Shown piece by piece: positions 32,917 through 45,361 of a stretch of 64,000 bases of DNA. A program made the translations under genes and the position numbers. The DNA lies in assembly GCA_002946415.1 (NCBI GenBank), contig NJPS01000046.1:1798001-1862000 (forward strand), given 5' to 3'. Every line of letters starts with the position of its first letter. The stretch's first letter is position 1. This DNA comes from Rutstroemia sp. NJR-2017a BVV2. Lineage: Eukaryota; Ascomycota; Leotiomycetes; Helotiales; Rutstroemiaceae. Below the pieces are notes generated by a model that did no database searches, had not been told where the DNA came from, and saw only the letters and a program-made list of their open reading frames with translations.

Positions 32917-34494
32917 TGTGGTGTATGTGAAATGAGGCAAATGTAGTAAATGTAGGAAAGTAAACAATCGATTGTTTTGGAAAGATGAGGATCAATGAAG
33001 CACATACAGCTTGGGGAGGTCAATAATATATGCTCTATTCCCCGCACTTGGCTTTGTCCCCTAATGACGGCATTGATAGGCAATAAGTATTCTTTCATTG
33101 GTTGTGGGCGCAAAGGAGGGTTTCATTACAAACATATTGTGTGAGCTAGCGTTGAAAGTATGAATCGGATCTAAGCACGGCTGTTGGAAGTTGGAAGATG
33201 GATGAATGGATGGGAGATCGAGAACTTCTCGATGTGTAATCTTACTTAATCCACGAGAAGGCAAAACGCCACACACGATCTAGAAGGCATAATCATCGAA
33301 AAGACGATTTGAAATGCATAAATGAGAATGCGTTCATGATCCACTCAGATTCGTGTACATCTCTTTCTGTCTCGTTGATCTCGGCACTTGTAGAGATGAG
33401 AGTTTTGCTGACACCAAGCTAATCCAGCCTTCAGACCTTGATTGTGGCATATTTCTGCAGAGAGCTTTTATTGTTTGGACGAAAGAAAGAAAGAAAGGCA
33501 AAGCATTGTCTTCATTCCTCCCTCGCACTCACCTCCCCTCCATCCTAACAAAACCACTCACTTCAAACCGACGCACCATCCCATTCCTATATCCATCCCC
33601 ATCTATTCACCGTACTCGTATCTCTACTCCCCCAGCAACACACAACACAACCTTGGCTTCCATATACATAGTACATCTCGAACGCTCGAATGCATCCCAT
33701 CTTCGCACCCCAGCAGACATCTCAAGACGTTGCAATAAATCAAGGAACCTCAGGGTCCTGCAGCCGCTTACCTAATGCACAGGGATGTTGATCTCGACCC
33801 TGGCGCGCTGATTGGGTGCCCCACAGATGCGACCAGGATCGCAAGGTTTTGTTGCACATCTTGTCGAGCAGGCCCTTATTTTTATTTTGAAAATCGGCAA
33901 GCGAAGTGTCCACCTGAGATTTGTTGTGAAGGACAGATAGATTTCGATTATGAGTTAACAGGTACAAGTATGTATATCTTCGACTTGTGTTTGAGATAGG
34001 TGGATATCTATTTTAGATAGACATAGATGACTTTGAGGACATTTGCAAACTCATATCTATTTTCAACGTTGGTTGGTTAACTTGCTCATTCTACTAACTG
34101 TGAAAAGAAAGTGTCAGAAATGAGGGTATTCCCAGACCACAAAGTACTACTCTCCTCGATATCAAAGAATCACCTCATCACCAAGAAAACCTCATAAGTA
34201 TATACAATCAAAATCATATTTTTTGGTCTTCCATCAACGCTATGCTATGTACTGAATTTTTCTTGCCCTTTAATATAAATGCACCTGGTATTCCCCCCAA
34301 AAAGCCAACAACGCTAATGATATGAGTATTCCCATCCTCCATGCATACATTTGCCCACCCGCAATTCAACAACCCCAAAATACATACGCCACGGCCAGCC
34401 CCATAATAACAATGCCCTTAACGCCTTGCATATATGCCATGCCACAGCTATCCAAAAAAGAGAAGAGATATTTCTTCTTCCACCAATACAGCTT
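32917..34494. promoter_or_regulatory. catalase promoter and 3' flank of the F-box gene
   Basis: 1.6 kb without a supported gene. On the catalase (minus) strand about 145 bases before the ATG lie AGGGG (33058-33062, the stress-response element core), GCCAAG (33047-33052, PacC-type) and GCGGGG (33040-33045, CreA-type). Motif matches this short are suggestive only. The rest holds A/C-rich sequence and short chance frames. Confidence 0.4.
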
Positions 34495-36691
34495 CTAACG
34501 CTTAAACATATAATGCCCATACATACCACCAACCTCCGCCCTCGCAACCGGTATCTTCCTCATGCCCCAGTAATTTGCTCCCCATTTCCAGTCGCGTCCT
34601 CCACTATCCGCATTATCTGCATTTCGAACCAACCAGTATCGTCGACCTGCTTCTTTAACGCACCAGCCCGCGCGCTTGACGAGTGTGCTGTTCGACATCA
34701 ACTTGTACACCTCGGCATTGATTTCGAGGACTTCGAGCGGCAGAGTATCGTTTCGTAGGACTGGGCAGCTGGATCCGAATAAGGTGGATAGATCGAGTTG
34801 GCGATAGGTGAGATCGGATACGTCGATGTAGTGGAGGGTGTGAGGGATCCATTCGAGTTGTTCTTCAATGCTAGCTTCTTGATTGGGGACGAAGAGCTTT
34901 CGGATATCGTCTAGAACTAGGCCATGACCGAGACCTAATTCCTCGAGATGTTTGGTGAGTGGCAGAAGAAGTGGGATGTGCGATTTATCCATTTCACTAC
35001 CTTTGAGACTCAAGGATCGAAGAGATCCTGGGAGGACTGGCAGTAAAGCTGTAACTTCCGAGCGGTTGAACATTTCGTGAGACTTTATATCGGAGCCAAG
35101 ATTGAGATAAACCAATGTTTTAGCAGCTGGGTGGTTGCTCAAGAACTCTACGACCCTTGCACCAGAGAGGTAGGAGCATTTGCTCAGGTTCAAATGAGTA
35201 AGTCGGGCCGTGTGCGGAATGGAGAAGAGGATATCATCAGTGATACGGGTGTGTGCGACATCGAGATGAGTCAACCGCTGAAGACGTGGGAGGATGGCTT
35301 CGAAGACAGAGGAAGGAAGACTGGTACATTCGTGGAAGCTCAACCTAGTCATCGGCAGAGCATCAGGTAACTCGCAAGTACTGATAACAGTGGTGATAGC
35401 ATCGCGGAATAAGGCGGAAGAACAAGCGCAGAAGTCCAGGCCTTGCAAATTCGGTAGTTCGCACAGAAGCTTCTTGATGACGTTCGCATCCATATCGTCA
35501 TCAATGTGCTCCTGGCTCAAGAACTCTCTCAGATTGGGTGTGAGGTTTAGACATTCAAGTAGTGTTACCGGGATCAGATTCAGAGTCTCTGCACGTTGCC
35601 TTGCTGTGAGACCAATGCCAGTTGGGTTGAAGTGAGAGAAGTCCAGTCGTCGTACAATCGTGCCCAGGGCATTATATTCTCTAATGTGACTGAGGAACTT
35701 GCGGAACACGCGGGAGTGAGGAATCGTAATCTTCTTGTAGAGAGTGCCCAGAGTAACTGAATGCATCGTGCGTGAGGTAAGAAGTAGAGACATCAAATCA
35801 ACGTTTCGCGGAGTGATTCCCCCAGGAGGGATATCCGTAACGAGCTGGTCGATGATGGAGCCTATTTTAATTAGCACAATCCCATGCAAAAATGTAGACA
35901 ATACGCTAGACCTCAAGCTCCCTGGGAGTCCGTAGGACCTTCGGTGAAATGTAGCTAATGTTCTTTGTTTTCCAACGCCTCATGAGGAACTACAGTCATG
36001 TGACTACTTCATTCACTAGAATCCAAAGGGTCGATATCCCGGAGCCGGTCCTGCCGAAGAGAAATGGTGGCGAAAATGAGTTTTCAATGGTCCAGATGGT
36101 AAGATACCTCATAAATGGAAATAGCTTACCAAGTAATTCCGTGGGCAGAGTCTCGATGGGAGATTTTCCAGGAATAGATGCACCGTCCTTGACTGTGGCC
36201 TTCTCCGTCGAGAGCTGCGACTGACTTTCAACCTTGCACTCCTCCCTGCTATCCCATCCCCATCCCATCCCAAGGCTTTTCAGATCACCGTAGCTCTTGC
36301 TTGCAATCTTGCCTCGCACAGCAATCTGCTTCCATCCCCGGAAACCCTCACAAGGGCAAACAAACCCATGAAGCGCGCTGTGAGGATTCGTCAATGGTCC
36401 CATTCTCTGGTGGTCAATAACATCGGTTCCCGGAGGAGTCAAAGAGCCTCCACTGTCGCCTTCATCAATGGCGGTCTCATTCCCATCCACCTCATACCTC
36501 AGGTAAGAGCTGATCTTGTTGTCCGTGAACGACTGTACAATTCCGGCCGTGTTTTCCTTCACACTAGAAAAACTGGTACGATCCGCACGATCAGATTTGG
36601 GTGGCGTAATTGAAAGTTTGTGAGAAGCCAAAGCAGGAGCTGCTTTCAATGGCCTCGAGGGCATAGGGATGTTTGTGTTTGCCACTGCCAT
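34495..36691 (-). CDS. F-box protein with leucine-rich repeats
   Basis: Exons 36691-36130 and 35861-34495, 642 aa. Residues 1 to about 175 are disordered. The 268-nt intron interrupts the F-box itself: I-E-T-L-P-T-E-L-L-G / S-I-I-D-Q-L-V-T-D-I, followed by L-M-S-L-L-L-T-S-R-T-M-H. Exon 2 then carries irregular leucine-rich repeats, e.g. T-H-L-D-V-A-H-T-R-I-T-D-D and T-H-L-N-L-S-K-C-S-Y-L-S-G. The F-box binds Skp1 in an SCF ubiquitin ligase, with the LRR region selecting substrate. The substrate is unknown. The splice is supported because neither exon alone has a complete F-box. Confidence 0.87.
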
Positions 36692-39245
36692 ATTGAAGTA
36701 TTTTATCGTTTTTGGATGTGACCCCCCAGTAAAGAAAAGAGATTCCGGAAAGGAGGGTGACTTTTATATCCTGATCCGGTGGGTGGTCCAGGTGGTTGAG
36801 ACCCCGTACAGGAAGGACGAATAGACGGTGAGGATCCAGAAGGATTCCAATGGCGTTTATGAATATGGAGAAGGATAGGAGTTGGGAAAAAAGTGATGTG
36901 GTCGCACTCGCACAGAACGGAGGTTGATCAAAGAACTTGCGGATATTGAAAAAGGGTTCGGGAAGAAATTCTCTTAGTCAACGATTTCGTAAGAAAATTC
37001 CCAAGCACAAATTTTCAATATGCGGGGAAGGAGGGGATCTGTCAATTTATGACAAAGGATGAAATGATGAGATGGAAGAATCGAGTAGCATACAAAGTGG
37101 TCGAATGGGAAATAGGAAAATTGATGCAGATTGTTGCGTTATTGTTGAAATTGTTTTACTAAAGTAGGTTGCCCGTGTGAGTTGATGGTTTGCCGTTAGT
37201 AGCCTTACGTCGTGGATAGGCGGCGGATTCTGTCATGCAACTCTCTTTGATATTTGTGGAAAGAAGAAAAATAGTAACTTCACAGCCGTACTTCATAGCA
37301 AGATGTTTCACATATTTCCAAGGAATTCCATCAGTGCAAAAACGAGATACAATAAAATAGCTACTTACAGTCTTACCTACCTACGGATCTACGCCCCAGT
37401 GTGCGCAGGTGATTCGCCCCTGATTCATTGAGTAATAAGTACTATGAAGAAGCGTGCTGCAATTCTGATATTCACGATCCCGGACATTTCATTCATGGAT
37501 CGCGCAAGTCGTCGATAGTCGCAGCGCGCATGGGTCGAGCTAACGGTTATAAAAAGAAAGCTTAGAGTAGAACCCTGCTGTATCTCCATCTGGCTAGCCC
37601 CGTACGTTGGAACCAATCCGACAGGCCGCTAGAAGGATGTCTTTGTCAATGAATCTCTCGAAAACGAGGCTCGTGACGAAATATCGCGTCAAGCAGTCTG
37701 CCTCCTCAGACTCTGCGCTCACGGTCACTCTCTCCGGTGCAGCACGCTCTCCAGGTACTTGGGCAGCGGAGAAGCTAGAATCAGGAGACTTGGCAAGATG
37801 CAAAACATGCAACTATTACGTGTGATGTATTGGATGAAGGAGGAGAGTCATCTCAGTCACCCAGCAGAGCATATCTATGAAGTAATGAAAAGAAGGCATT
37901 CGATGGGAAGAAAAGTAGCGAGCATTAACCATGCCTCATCCTGCTCTGGGAAAGACCCTGACTCTGTTTTACTATGTACGCCGCCAACTCCACACACGGA
38001 AGTAAGGAAGGACGTCTGACGCATTTTCGGAGCCTTCTTGCGCAAAAGGAAGATGCCATTTGCAGCGAATCATCACCATCCTAAAGTCCATCCACTCTGT
38101 ACGGGCAGATGGCGTGCGCGAAATGCAGGCCGAAGTCGGTGGTGGCCATCGCTTACATTCGGTTACCTCAGGAAGACGCAGTAGCGATTCCCCAGCCCAG
38201 AGAGAGTAGGACTGTACGGAGTAGAAACACCGACCCATGGAGCCTTTTCACTGCCGGATAACCCAACAGCTCGGTTCCGACGATGGAACAGTTGCTCCCT
38301 CGAGCTCGTACTCCTCCAGTGTTGGTATTGGTGTCACCCGACATGTACAACCCCCGACCCAACAGTAGTGTGAAAAATGCATATCCTCTCCCCGACCTCG
38401 AGTTCCTTTAGCTGGGCCTCCTAAAGTGCGGAGAAACCACGTGTATGTACTAAAGTATTAGGAGGTTGTTAGCAGTCGGTGAGCCTCATTTTCCAGACAG
38501 GATAGGCAAGTGCCAAGGCAAAGTATGGGGTAATAGTTTCGTCCCGTCTGCTCTAGGGTGCAGGACGAGGCGCCGGAGTGGGAACCTTTCCCCTACCCTC
38601 CACAATGTCTGGGCGCCAAAACAGCAAAGAAAGGGTTGTTGTTGATCGTTCTCTCCTTAACCTTGCTCGGAGAGGGGAGATCGACGCCACCGGACACTCT
38701 AATAATATCCAGCATCTTAAGTGTTTTGCCTGCAGAGATTCGAACATTTCAAGCCATCACGTGGAACACAGACTCATTTCATTCGAGCTCTTTCTCATCT
38801 CGCCAAGGTTCGCGCGTTTCGTTCGACAAGCACAGTACCGTTGCACGGCTGAAGAAAGCTTGCTTTTGATCGGCGCCCGACAACACGAAAAATAACCCGA
38901 GTCTCACCAACGAAATAAGCCTCGCCTCATACAACCAAAAGTCAAGTGAACTTGCAAAAACCAGTCGAGATGAGATCCACTCTCACTTTTATCTTGCAGT
39001 ACAGCTCTTTCTTATTCTATCTTCACATTTCACAATTTCAAACGACCCAACAAACAACCAACGCCTTGCCATCCCATCCCATCCATCCCATATCATATCC
39101 AGGAGCTTGTTTGTACACTAAATGCGGCCAAGCTACGAGGAAGAGATTAAAAACCGCCAACCTTAGGTATCAAAACAGTGCCGAGAAACTCCGTGGTGTG
39201 CCTACTGCTTGCTGTAGCTTGCTGATTCCTGCCTATTTTCTCCAT
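36692..39245. other. 2.5-kb intergenic region
   Basis: Promoter of the F-box gene at one end and 3' flank of the ING/PHD gene at the other. Several 60-100 codon frames on both strands overlap each other with no recognisable character. No RNA gene or repeat recognised. Confidence 0.45.
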
Positions 39246-41458
39246 CTATCGACTATTGTTGAAGCGTTTCGGTTTCATCCTTTCTTTACATTCGTCACAG
39301 TACCATTTTGCTATATCGAGTCAGTTTTCTTGATTTTTAAATACCGCAGAGAAAGATCAACTCACCATTACCCTTTGGAGCGACCCGCAGGCCAACGCAT
39401 TCGAGATGGAACCATTCTTTCTTGCAACCGGAATGATCGCACGCGACCATCTCACCATAGCTGACTCCGTTGCAATAGCAGTAAGTCGGTTCATCTGGGC
39501 CAGGTTCATGGTCCTCTTCATCATCTTGCGCACTACCTGTCGCATCTTCCATTTCTGAAGTTTGCTGGGCGATAAGTTGAGCAGCTGCACCAGCCCCTTT
39601 CTTGTGGCTTCTCTTGACTGTCGAGGGCGTATCGGCAAAACTGCGCGATGACCTTGATCGAACTGGCTCAATAAAAGTTGGCATTGCTGGAGTTGACGGT
39701 TTGCTTGCCCTCCCACTTTTGGTAGTTGTTATCGTGGTTGTCTTGATGGCTTGCAAAGCATCTCCGTTTGGTTCACTAGTCTCTTCTCTCTTCAATGGCT
39801 CCTTGGTAGTTCCGACAATGATGCCACCCATCATCTCTGGATTTTGAGGCATTGCATCCTCAATCATATGCTCGCCTTTTGTATTTGTGCTACTTTCCTT
39901 CATCGTCGCTTTAACTTCCGGGATACTCTTCGCTGTTAGAACTGCAACAGGCGCAAGATCAGGTGTGCCTGGTGTATTGCCGTTTGGTTTGATTGATGCT
40001 GAAGATGGCCGTCGTGCCGTGTCGGCGAGTGATTGTACCGAATTCTGTCTGGCCCTGACGGAGGCTGGTCTGGTAGCAATTCCGGGTGCAGGAGAACCGC
40101 GCCCTGGTGGCTTTATAATATCGGGAAATGTACTTCGAATCGGGGAGGATGCTAATGATGGGGACATCGCCGTCGAGGTCACTGTATTATTCCTATGAAA
40201 TCCTGGTTAGTAAGAGAATGAGGCTTCATCCAAGATCATCAACGTACCTTTTTCTTGCTTGCCCGTTGGGTGCAGCTCTTGGTCGTTTCTTTGGTCCTTC
40301 TGGCGCCGGAGTACCTCTTGGGCTTCCTGCCTTACTCTTCGTAGTCGTCCCGTTGCTGCCAAACACCCCGCTTAGAGCCCGCTCCATTGGAGCCCCGACA
40401 GGCGGGGCTTTCTCAACCTTCCGTCTTTTCGAAGGAGGATTCACATTTGTTCCAGCGCCATTTGTAATTCCTAGGCCCACGCTAACGGAAGGTTCTGCAG
40501 CCGCAGCTTTCCTAACTTTGCTGTTACCGTGGGGCTTCTTATTCGAATCGACTTTTCTGCCGTCGTGAGTATCGTCGAAATCCGAATCCGCGTGTTGTTG
40601 TGTTTTCCCTTTCTTAGCAAGCATAGCTTGCTTCCTCGCATCGCTTCGGGCAGCGGCCTCTTCTGCGAGCTGCTGTGCTGCAGCAGAGAGGTTATTGACC
40701 GACGCTACATCCCTTCTAGAATTTCCGCCTGCCGCTGTCTTGGGTGCCCGATTTTCCGGGTATGCCCAATGCGTAAGACTACCGTATCGTGCCTCTTCGC
40801 TCACTTCGTTCTCGATGTGGGGGAAAATGTGATCCAAACGCGAAAGCTGTTTGTTGAGTGCTTCGCCAGCTGTAGAAATGACGTGGTTCTTTTCATCGAG
40901 CGAAACTAGCATATTCTGCATTGTCATAGCGCATGCCTGAAAGTGTCGTCGTCGGGGCATGTTGGGTGCGTGATAGACGGCGTAAGCTGGGTTGACCGGT
41001 ATGAAAGGGTCCATGTCCAACAGAGGCGAAGCCGGACCGCCATTACCATTTGTTGTGCCATTGATATTGTTCTGTGGAGCCACGGGGGCAGATCTGGGAT
41101 CGGCAGGATAATTGAGTGTCGTTGACGGAGGTGGGGTGTTCAGCGCGACGTCGATCAGTCTAGCCAGCTCTTCTTCAGGGCCGAAGATTTTCGCATCTAC
41201 TTCTTTGAGTAAAGTAAAGTGTCGCACGAGTTCTTTCGGCAAGGCAGAGATGGCGTCTGCGAACTGGGTTATTGCAGGAAATATTTCGATCGGTTGCTCA
41301 GGATTCGGCAATGCATCAACACCGCCGATAGAACCTCTGGGGCCAAGAGGACGAGAGTTCGAGAGAGAGGCTCTTGGTGGATTGTTTCGTGTTTGGCGCA
41401 AAGGCTGAGCTCTGCGGCTCGAAGATGGGTCGGAAGGAGGAGGTTTTGCTGTTTTCAT
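39246..41458 (-). CDS. PHO23: ING-family PHD-finger chromatin protein (Pho23-like)
   Basis: Exons 41458-40248, 40192-39366 and 39310-39246, 700 aa. The N-terminal ING helix block reads D-A-I-S-A-L-P-K-E-L-V-R-H-F-T-L-L-K-E-V-D. The middle is long, disordered, and Pro/Ser/Lys-rich with a nuclear-type K-R-R-K-V-E-K. The C-terminal PHD finger is Y-C-Y-C-N-G-V-S-Y-G-E-M-V-A-C-D, H-S-G-C-K-K-E-W-F-H-L-E-C-V-G-L, completed across the last intron by K-W-Y-C-D-E-C. That final 65-base exon supplies the last two zinc cysteines and is easily missed. ING PHD fingers read H3K4me3 and recruit Rpd3-type deacetylase or acetyltransferase complexes. Pho23 (Rpd3L) is the best match because of the large size; Yng1/Yng2 paralogy cannot be excluded. 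Confidence 0.9.
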
Positions 41459-42079
41459 CGTGAGTGCGGAGGTGATTTTCAATTACAAGGAGTCGAATTA
41501 TGAAGAGAAAGCTGTGCGACACGCGCAAAAGAAGTTTAAAGAGTGCGTAAATGTAAGTTTTAACTCTTGAAGTCCATTGAGATTTGACACCGGTCTCTAG
41601 GAAGGTCTTTGGAACTCCGAATTTATTCAGGTGTATTCTGGCTTGGTAATGGCCGAAGAGCTGCTCAAGAGGTGGGTGACTTAAAATGCGCCATTCAAAA
41701 TACCGGGAGTAGGACTGTGATCGTTCGGTATATAATTTTTCCGGCCGATACTAACCTGATGTAATGACTTGGACCGAGATATATTTTTAGTGGACGGAGC
41801 ACAAATCAAGCCTCTTTTTGGATCCCGTCCGGGGTACTCTCATCAGATCATGCACAAATATATGGTCACAACATTCACGAACATTTCTATCCTACCGTCT
41901 GATATTCTCTATATATTTTGGATATCCACTTTCTATTCATTACTCAAGCGGAATCCTGCTGCACATTCTGATGCCGCTATCGACATGCTATCTCTAAATA
42001 CCCGTCTGGAAGCAATTATGCTTAAACCCCCAAAATATGCGCTCAATACTCTTTTCAAACTCCGAATAGCACTTGGTAC
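41459..42079. other. intergenic region
   Basis: Promoter of the ING/PHD gene and 3' flank of the prenyltransferase. A 104-codon plus-strand frame (41769-42083) overlaps the prenyltransferase stop and has no family character. Confidence 0.4.
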
Positions 42080-43245
42080 TTAACGCACCTTTGATTTGGC
42101 CGTCCTGGATCCATTGGCCAAAGCTCTCTCTTCTACATGTTTCTGTTTCCATTGCCATTCAACTAATACTGGCAAGAACTGCCAGAGGTCGAACTCGGGC
42201 CATAAGCAGTCTAAGAATACAATCTCTGTCTCTTCATGGCATTGCCATAACATAAAGTCGCTCAATCGATTGACCCCACTGGTTCGAACCAAAAGATCTA
42301 GCGGTGGATCTCCGGCAGTGAATAGGTTTTCTTCAATTGTCTCCGTGCTTATGGTTTCTGGATCTGGAAACACTGGAGTGTCCTGGCTTTGCGTCGGTGG
42401 TGACTCGGGGTTGAGTGTTGTGGAGGAGGACACAGATTCGTCTGCTTCGGATGTTGTCGAGGGGGTGGGGGAGCTTGCGCGTAAGTGAGTATTTGATATC
42501 GAAGTAGCATTCCTCGACTTGATCTTTTGTGAGATTCGCGTTTGGGAGAAAGGTCGCTGGTGGGTATGTATCGGTTTCGAGTATTCCTCGACAGTACTCT
42601 TGATAGCGGTTGTGATTTCGTCTCGGGAAGTATAAGGGAAGCAAATATTAAGAGCGCAGCTGAAAAAAGGTTAGCACAAAGGATTCCTGGAAGCGGCGGT
42701 TCTACTCACTCTCCGTTGTTCTTCGTCATCTCGACTGTTCTATCAATAGCTTCCAGCACATCATTCTTGACCAGATTTCTCTGCCCAAGAATCCGCACAC
42801 TGGCACCATATCTGTCCAGCAAGTCTCCATGCTGCGAAAGTTGTAACAGCTTAACCTTAGCCATCTCCATAAGCGCATCGACCTCGTATTTGGACCTTTT
42901 GAAATTCTCTATGCTAAATGCATAAACCGTAACCACCTTCACTCCCGCCTTGTAGCAAACTTCCAAGATCTGCGAAAAATGTCAGCACATGCACAACAAA
43001 CCACATTTTGAAATACCACAAACCCTTGCTAATGCCTCAAATCCCAAATTATGTCCTTCCACTGTTTCAATCTTGTGGCTCCTAGCAAACCTTCGGTTCC
43101 CATCCATCACAAACGCTACATGCTGAGGTATAGGGCCTTGCTGTAATGCGCCAATAAGTAATTCTCTCAATTTCTCAATACTCCATTCGACTGGCGGCGA
43201 CGACAGCATCCATTTCCGGAGCTGAGAGACGTGTCTGGAGGACAT
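42080..43245 (-). CDS. RER2: cis-prenyltransferase / dehydrodolichyl diphosphate synthase (Rer2-like)
   Basis: Exons 43245-43024, 42969-42710 and 42659-42080, 353 aa. The five family regions are in order: H-V-A-F-V-M-D-G-N-R-R-F-A-R (metal-binding Asp), Y-A-F-S-I-E-N-F-K-R, V-R-I-L-G-Q-R-N, L-N-I-C-F-P-Y-T-S-R-D-E-I, and D-L-L-V-R-T-S-G-V-N-R-L-S-D-F-M-L-W-Q with E-I-V-F-L-D-C-L-W-P-E-F. It extends FPP with isopentenyl units to make dolichol precursor at the ER. About 80 residues of Ser/Thr/Pro-rich insert separate the T-S-R-D-E-I and R-T-S-G blocks, which is more than in yeast Rer2. It shares a 445-base divergent promoter with a Dsc2-like gene. Confidence 0.93.
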
Positions 43246-43690
43246 GCGAACGGGATAGCTGGATCAAAGATTGAGAGTGATCTATAAGTCTCGTTGGTGG
43301 TGGGAGCAGTCTATTCACTTTGAATGACTACGGGATAATAGACCTACGAGCACAATGTTTTCTAGACCGTATTTATTTAATAATGAAAGTACAATAATTC
43401 AACACGAGGTCGGATTGCTGCAGGAATGCCGCAGCACATGCAAACTCAACATACAGGCCGATTTAAACCAGCAAGGTACAAGGGTTAAATTCCCGAGCCT
43501 CGCGGGATTACCTTCAGGCCACGTCCACATCCGCTTTCCGCATCATAGAAAGGCTGCAAACCCATCCACCACCTAACTATTTCACATCAATCGCATTCTA
43601 ATTTCCAGAATCCAGACCAGCTCATCCACCAATTACTATCACCAATGGTCACAACCCACTCTCGTTACGAATAGTTCTACGTCCGCAAAA
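43246..43690. promoter_or_regulatory. bidirectional promoter, RER2-like / DSC2-like
   Basis: 445 bases between divergent start codons of two endomembrane genes. No specific sites identified by eye. Confidence 0.5.
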
Positions 43691-44575
43691 ATGATATCCA
43701 CAGGTTTCGCCGACGTCCCCGTAACCCGCAGCCTTGTCTACACCATCATCCTCACCTCCATCCTCGTCAGCGTCACGGATAGCAAACACTTATTCTACAT
43801 CCAGCTCGATCCGCACTTGTTGCGCTATCACCAATTATGGCGCATGTGCGTCTACCAATTGTGCTATACCAATTCGACTGAGGTTTTCTTTGGCGCTATG
43901 ACTTGGTATAATATGAGGGTTGTCGAAAGGCTTTGGGGGAGTAGGAGGTTTGCTGTGAGTTACTATTTCTCTATTTTCTTTCTGGGATAGGTTGCTAATG
44001 GAAAGGGATAATAGTCGTTCTTGTTACTGTGCTTCGCATTCACGTCCTTCGCTGCGCCAATCCTCCTCCTGATCCTGCGCCCGCTCTCCCTCTATACAAT
44101 CAACTACCTCCCCGCGGGGCCGACCTCGCTCATCTTTGCTGTCCTGGCGCAATACCACGCGATTATCCCGCACCAATACAAGTACAAAGTGGCGGCGACA
44201 GCGAACCCGTCCATGACGGAGGAAAACTTCGTCGGCATTACCTTTTCCGATAAATCGTACATCTACCTTCCAGCAGTGCAATTGTGTCTCTCGCAGTTCC
44301 CAGGCTCACTGATTTCAGCGGTGGTTGGGTGGGTGGTGGGGTATCTTTGGAGGAACGATGTGCTGCCGGCGGTGGTTACGAGGTGGAGGCTGCCAGGGTG
44401 GATGGTGGGGGTGAGGGGGAGGAAGAGAGGGGAGGGGTTTGAGGGGATGAGGAGGAGGTTGGAGGGGGAGAATTCGAGTGCGGTGGGGACGGGGGTGGAG
44501 GGACAGGTTGAGGGTGAAGGGGGAAGGAGGAGGACGCTGGCGAGACAGTTTTTAGATCAGTTTAGTGGTCCCTAG
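43691..44575 (+). CDS. rhomboid-like pseudoprotease, Dsc2/DscB-like
   Basis: Exons 43691-43954 and 44015-44575, 274 aa. Multi-pass and Derlin/rhomboid-like: N-terminal V-T-R-S-L-V-Y-T-I-I-L, D-P-H-L-L-R-Y-H-Q-L-W-R, Y-N-M-R-V-V-E-R-L-W-G-S-R-R-F-A, then several helices and P-S-M-T-E-E-N-F-V-G. The rhomboid catalytic G-x-S-G is not visible, fitting a pseudoprotease. The charged C-terminus ends R-R-T-L-A-R-Q-F-L-D-Q-F. I see no UBA domain, although S. pombe Dsc2 has one; none appears in the downstream 200 bases in any frame. Dsc2 belongs to the Golgi Dsc E3-ligase complex that activates SREBP in several fungi. Subfamily call is moderate. Confidence 0.75.
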
Positions 44576-45361
44576 GGGATGTGTAAGTACTTTTAATCTT
44601 GTTACTCGTGTGCTGGTCGACCAATGTGCGCGTCATTCGAAACTTGTGTCGTGATGAACTTTTGGAACACCAACGGATTGCTCGCCGTTGTGCAGAGACA
44701 AGCCGGGACGTCCAGGAAACCTCACGAAGCGCGGCCCTCTCCAGCAGCGTAGACAATTCCTTCAATTATCATCCCATTTCTCAACTAATTCATCCTTCCT
44801 CCTCAGTCATCGCTCTCTTACACTTCTCCTTTATTCACCAACACAATAAAGGAAGCTCAATTTCCCGAACTCATCATAAAAAGCACATACAACAGATAAA
44901 TAATTTATTATTTTCTCTCAAAGATCCAAGAACCTAGACACCCATCAATGCAAATCGAATCGCTCAACGACTAGACCACTAATACTATATATATGCCCTT
45001 TCCTATGCAACCGCTCACCCCCACCCGCTAAATAATGCATCATTATCCATCCATCCATCAAACCATCAAACCATCAACAGAAAGCAGTCACAAAAATTAT
45101 CAAGTATTCCTAAATCTTCTTCCCAACATCAAAATTACTACGCTGCATCTCCGTGAGCTTCAACCTCTGCATCGCCCGTTTTTATCCTACTCCATCTTGC
45201 GCTGCGTTGTCTTCCAAAAGACGATCGTCAATTAGGTGCTTGAGAATAGCCAACAAGATGTAAACCAAGCATTCACGAGCCAAGGGTATCAACAGGCTTT
45301 CCCAAGATCCCTAGATCCAAAGGTCTTGCAGAGCATCCAAAGAAGCGCATCCCAATCAAAA
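44576..45361. other. convergent 3' intergenic region
   Basis: About 790 bases between the Dsc2-like and Uds1 genes, A/C-rich with CATC repeats at about 45042-45075. No gene recognised. Confidence 0.4.

Noticed and set aside
38946..39464. 172-codon plus-strand frame
   Set aside because: It overlaps the last two exons of the ING/PHD gene on the other strand, which carry clear zinc-finger cysteines. The frame itself has no motif.
40128..40568. 146-codon plus-strand frame with hydrophobic Leu/Pro content
   Set aside because: Antisense shadow of the Lys/Ala-rich part of the ING/PHD protein.
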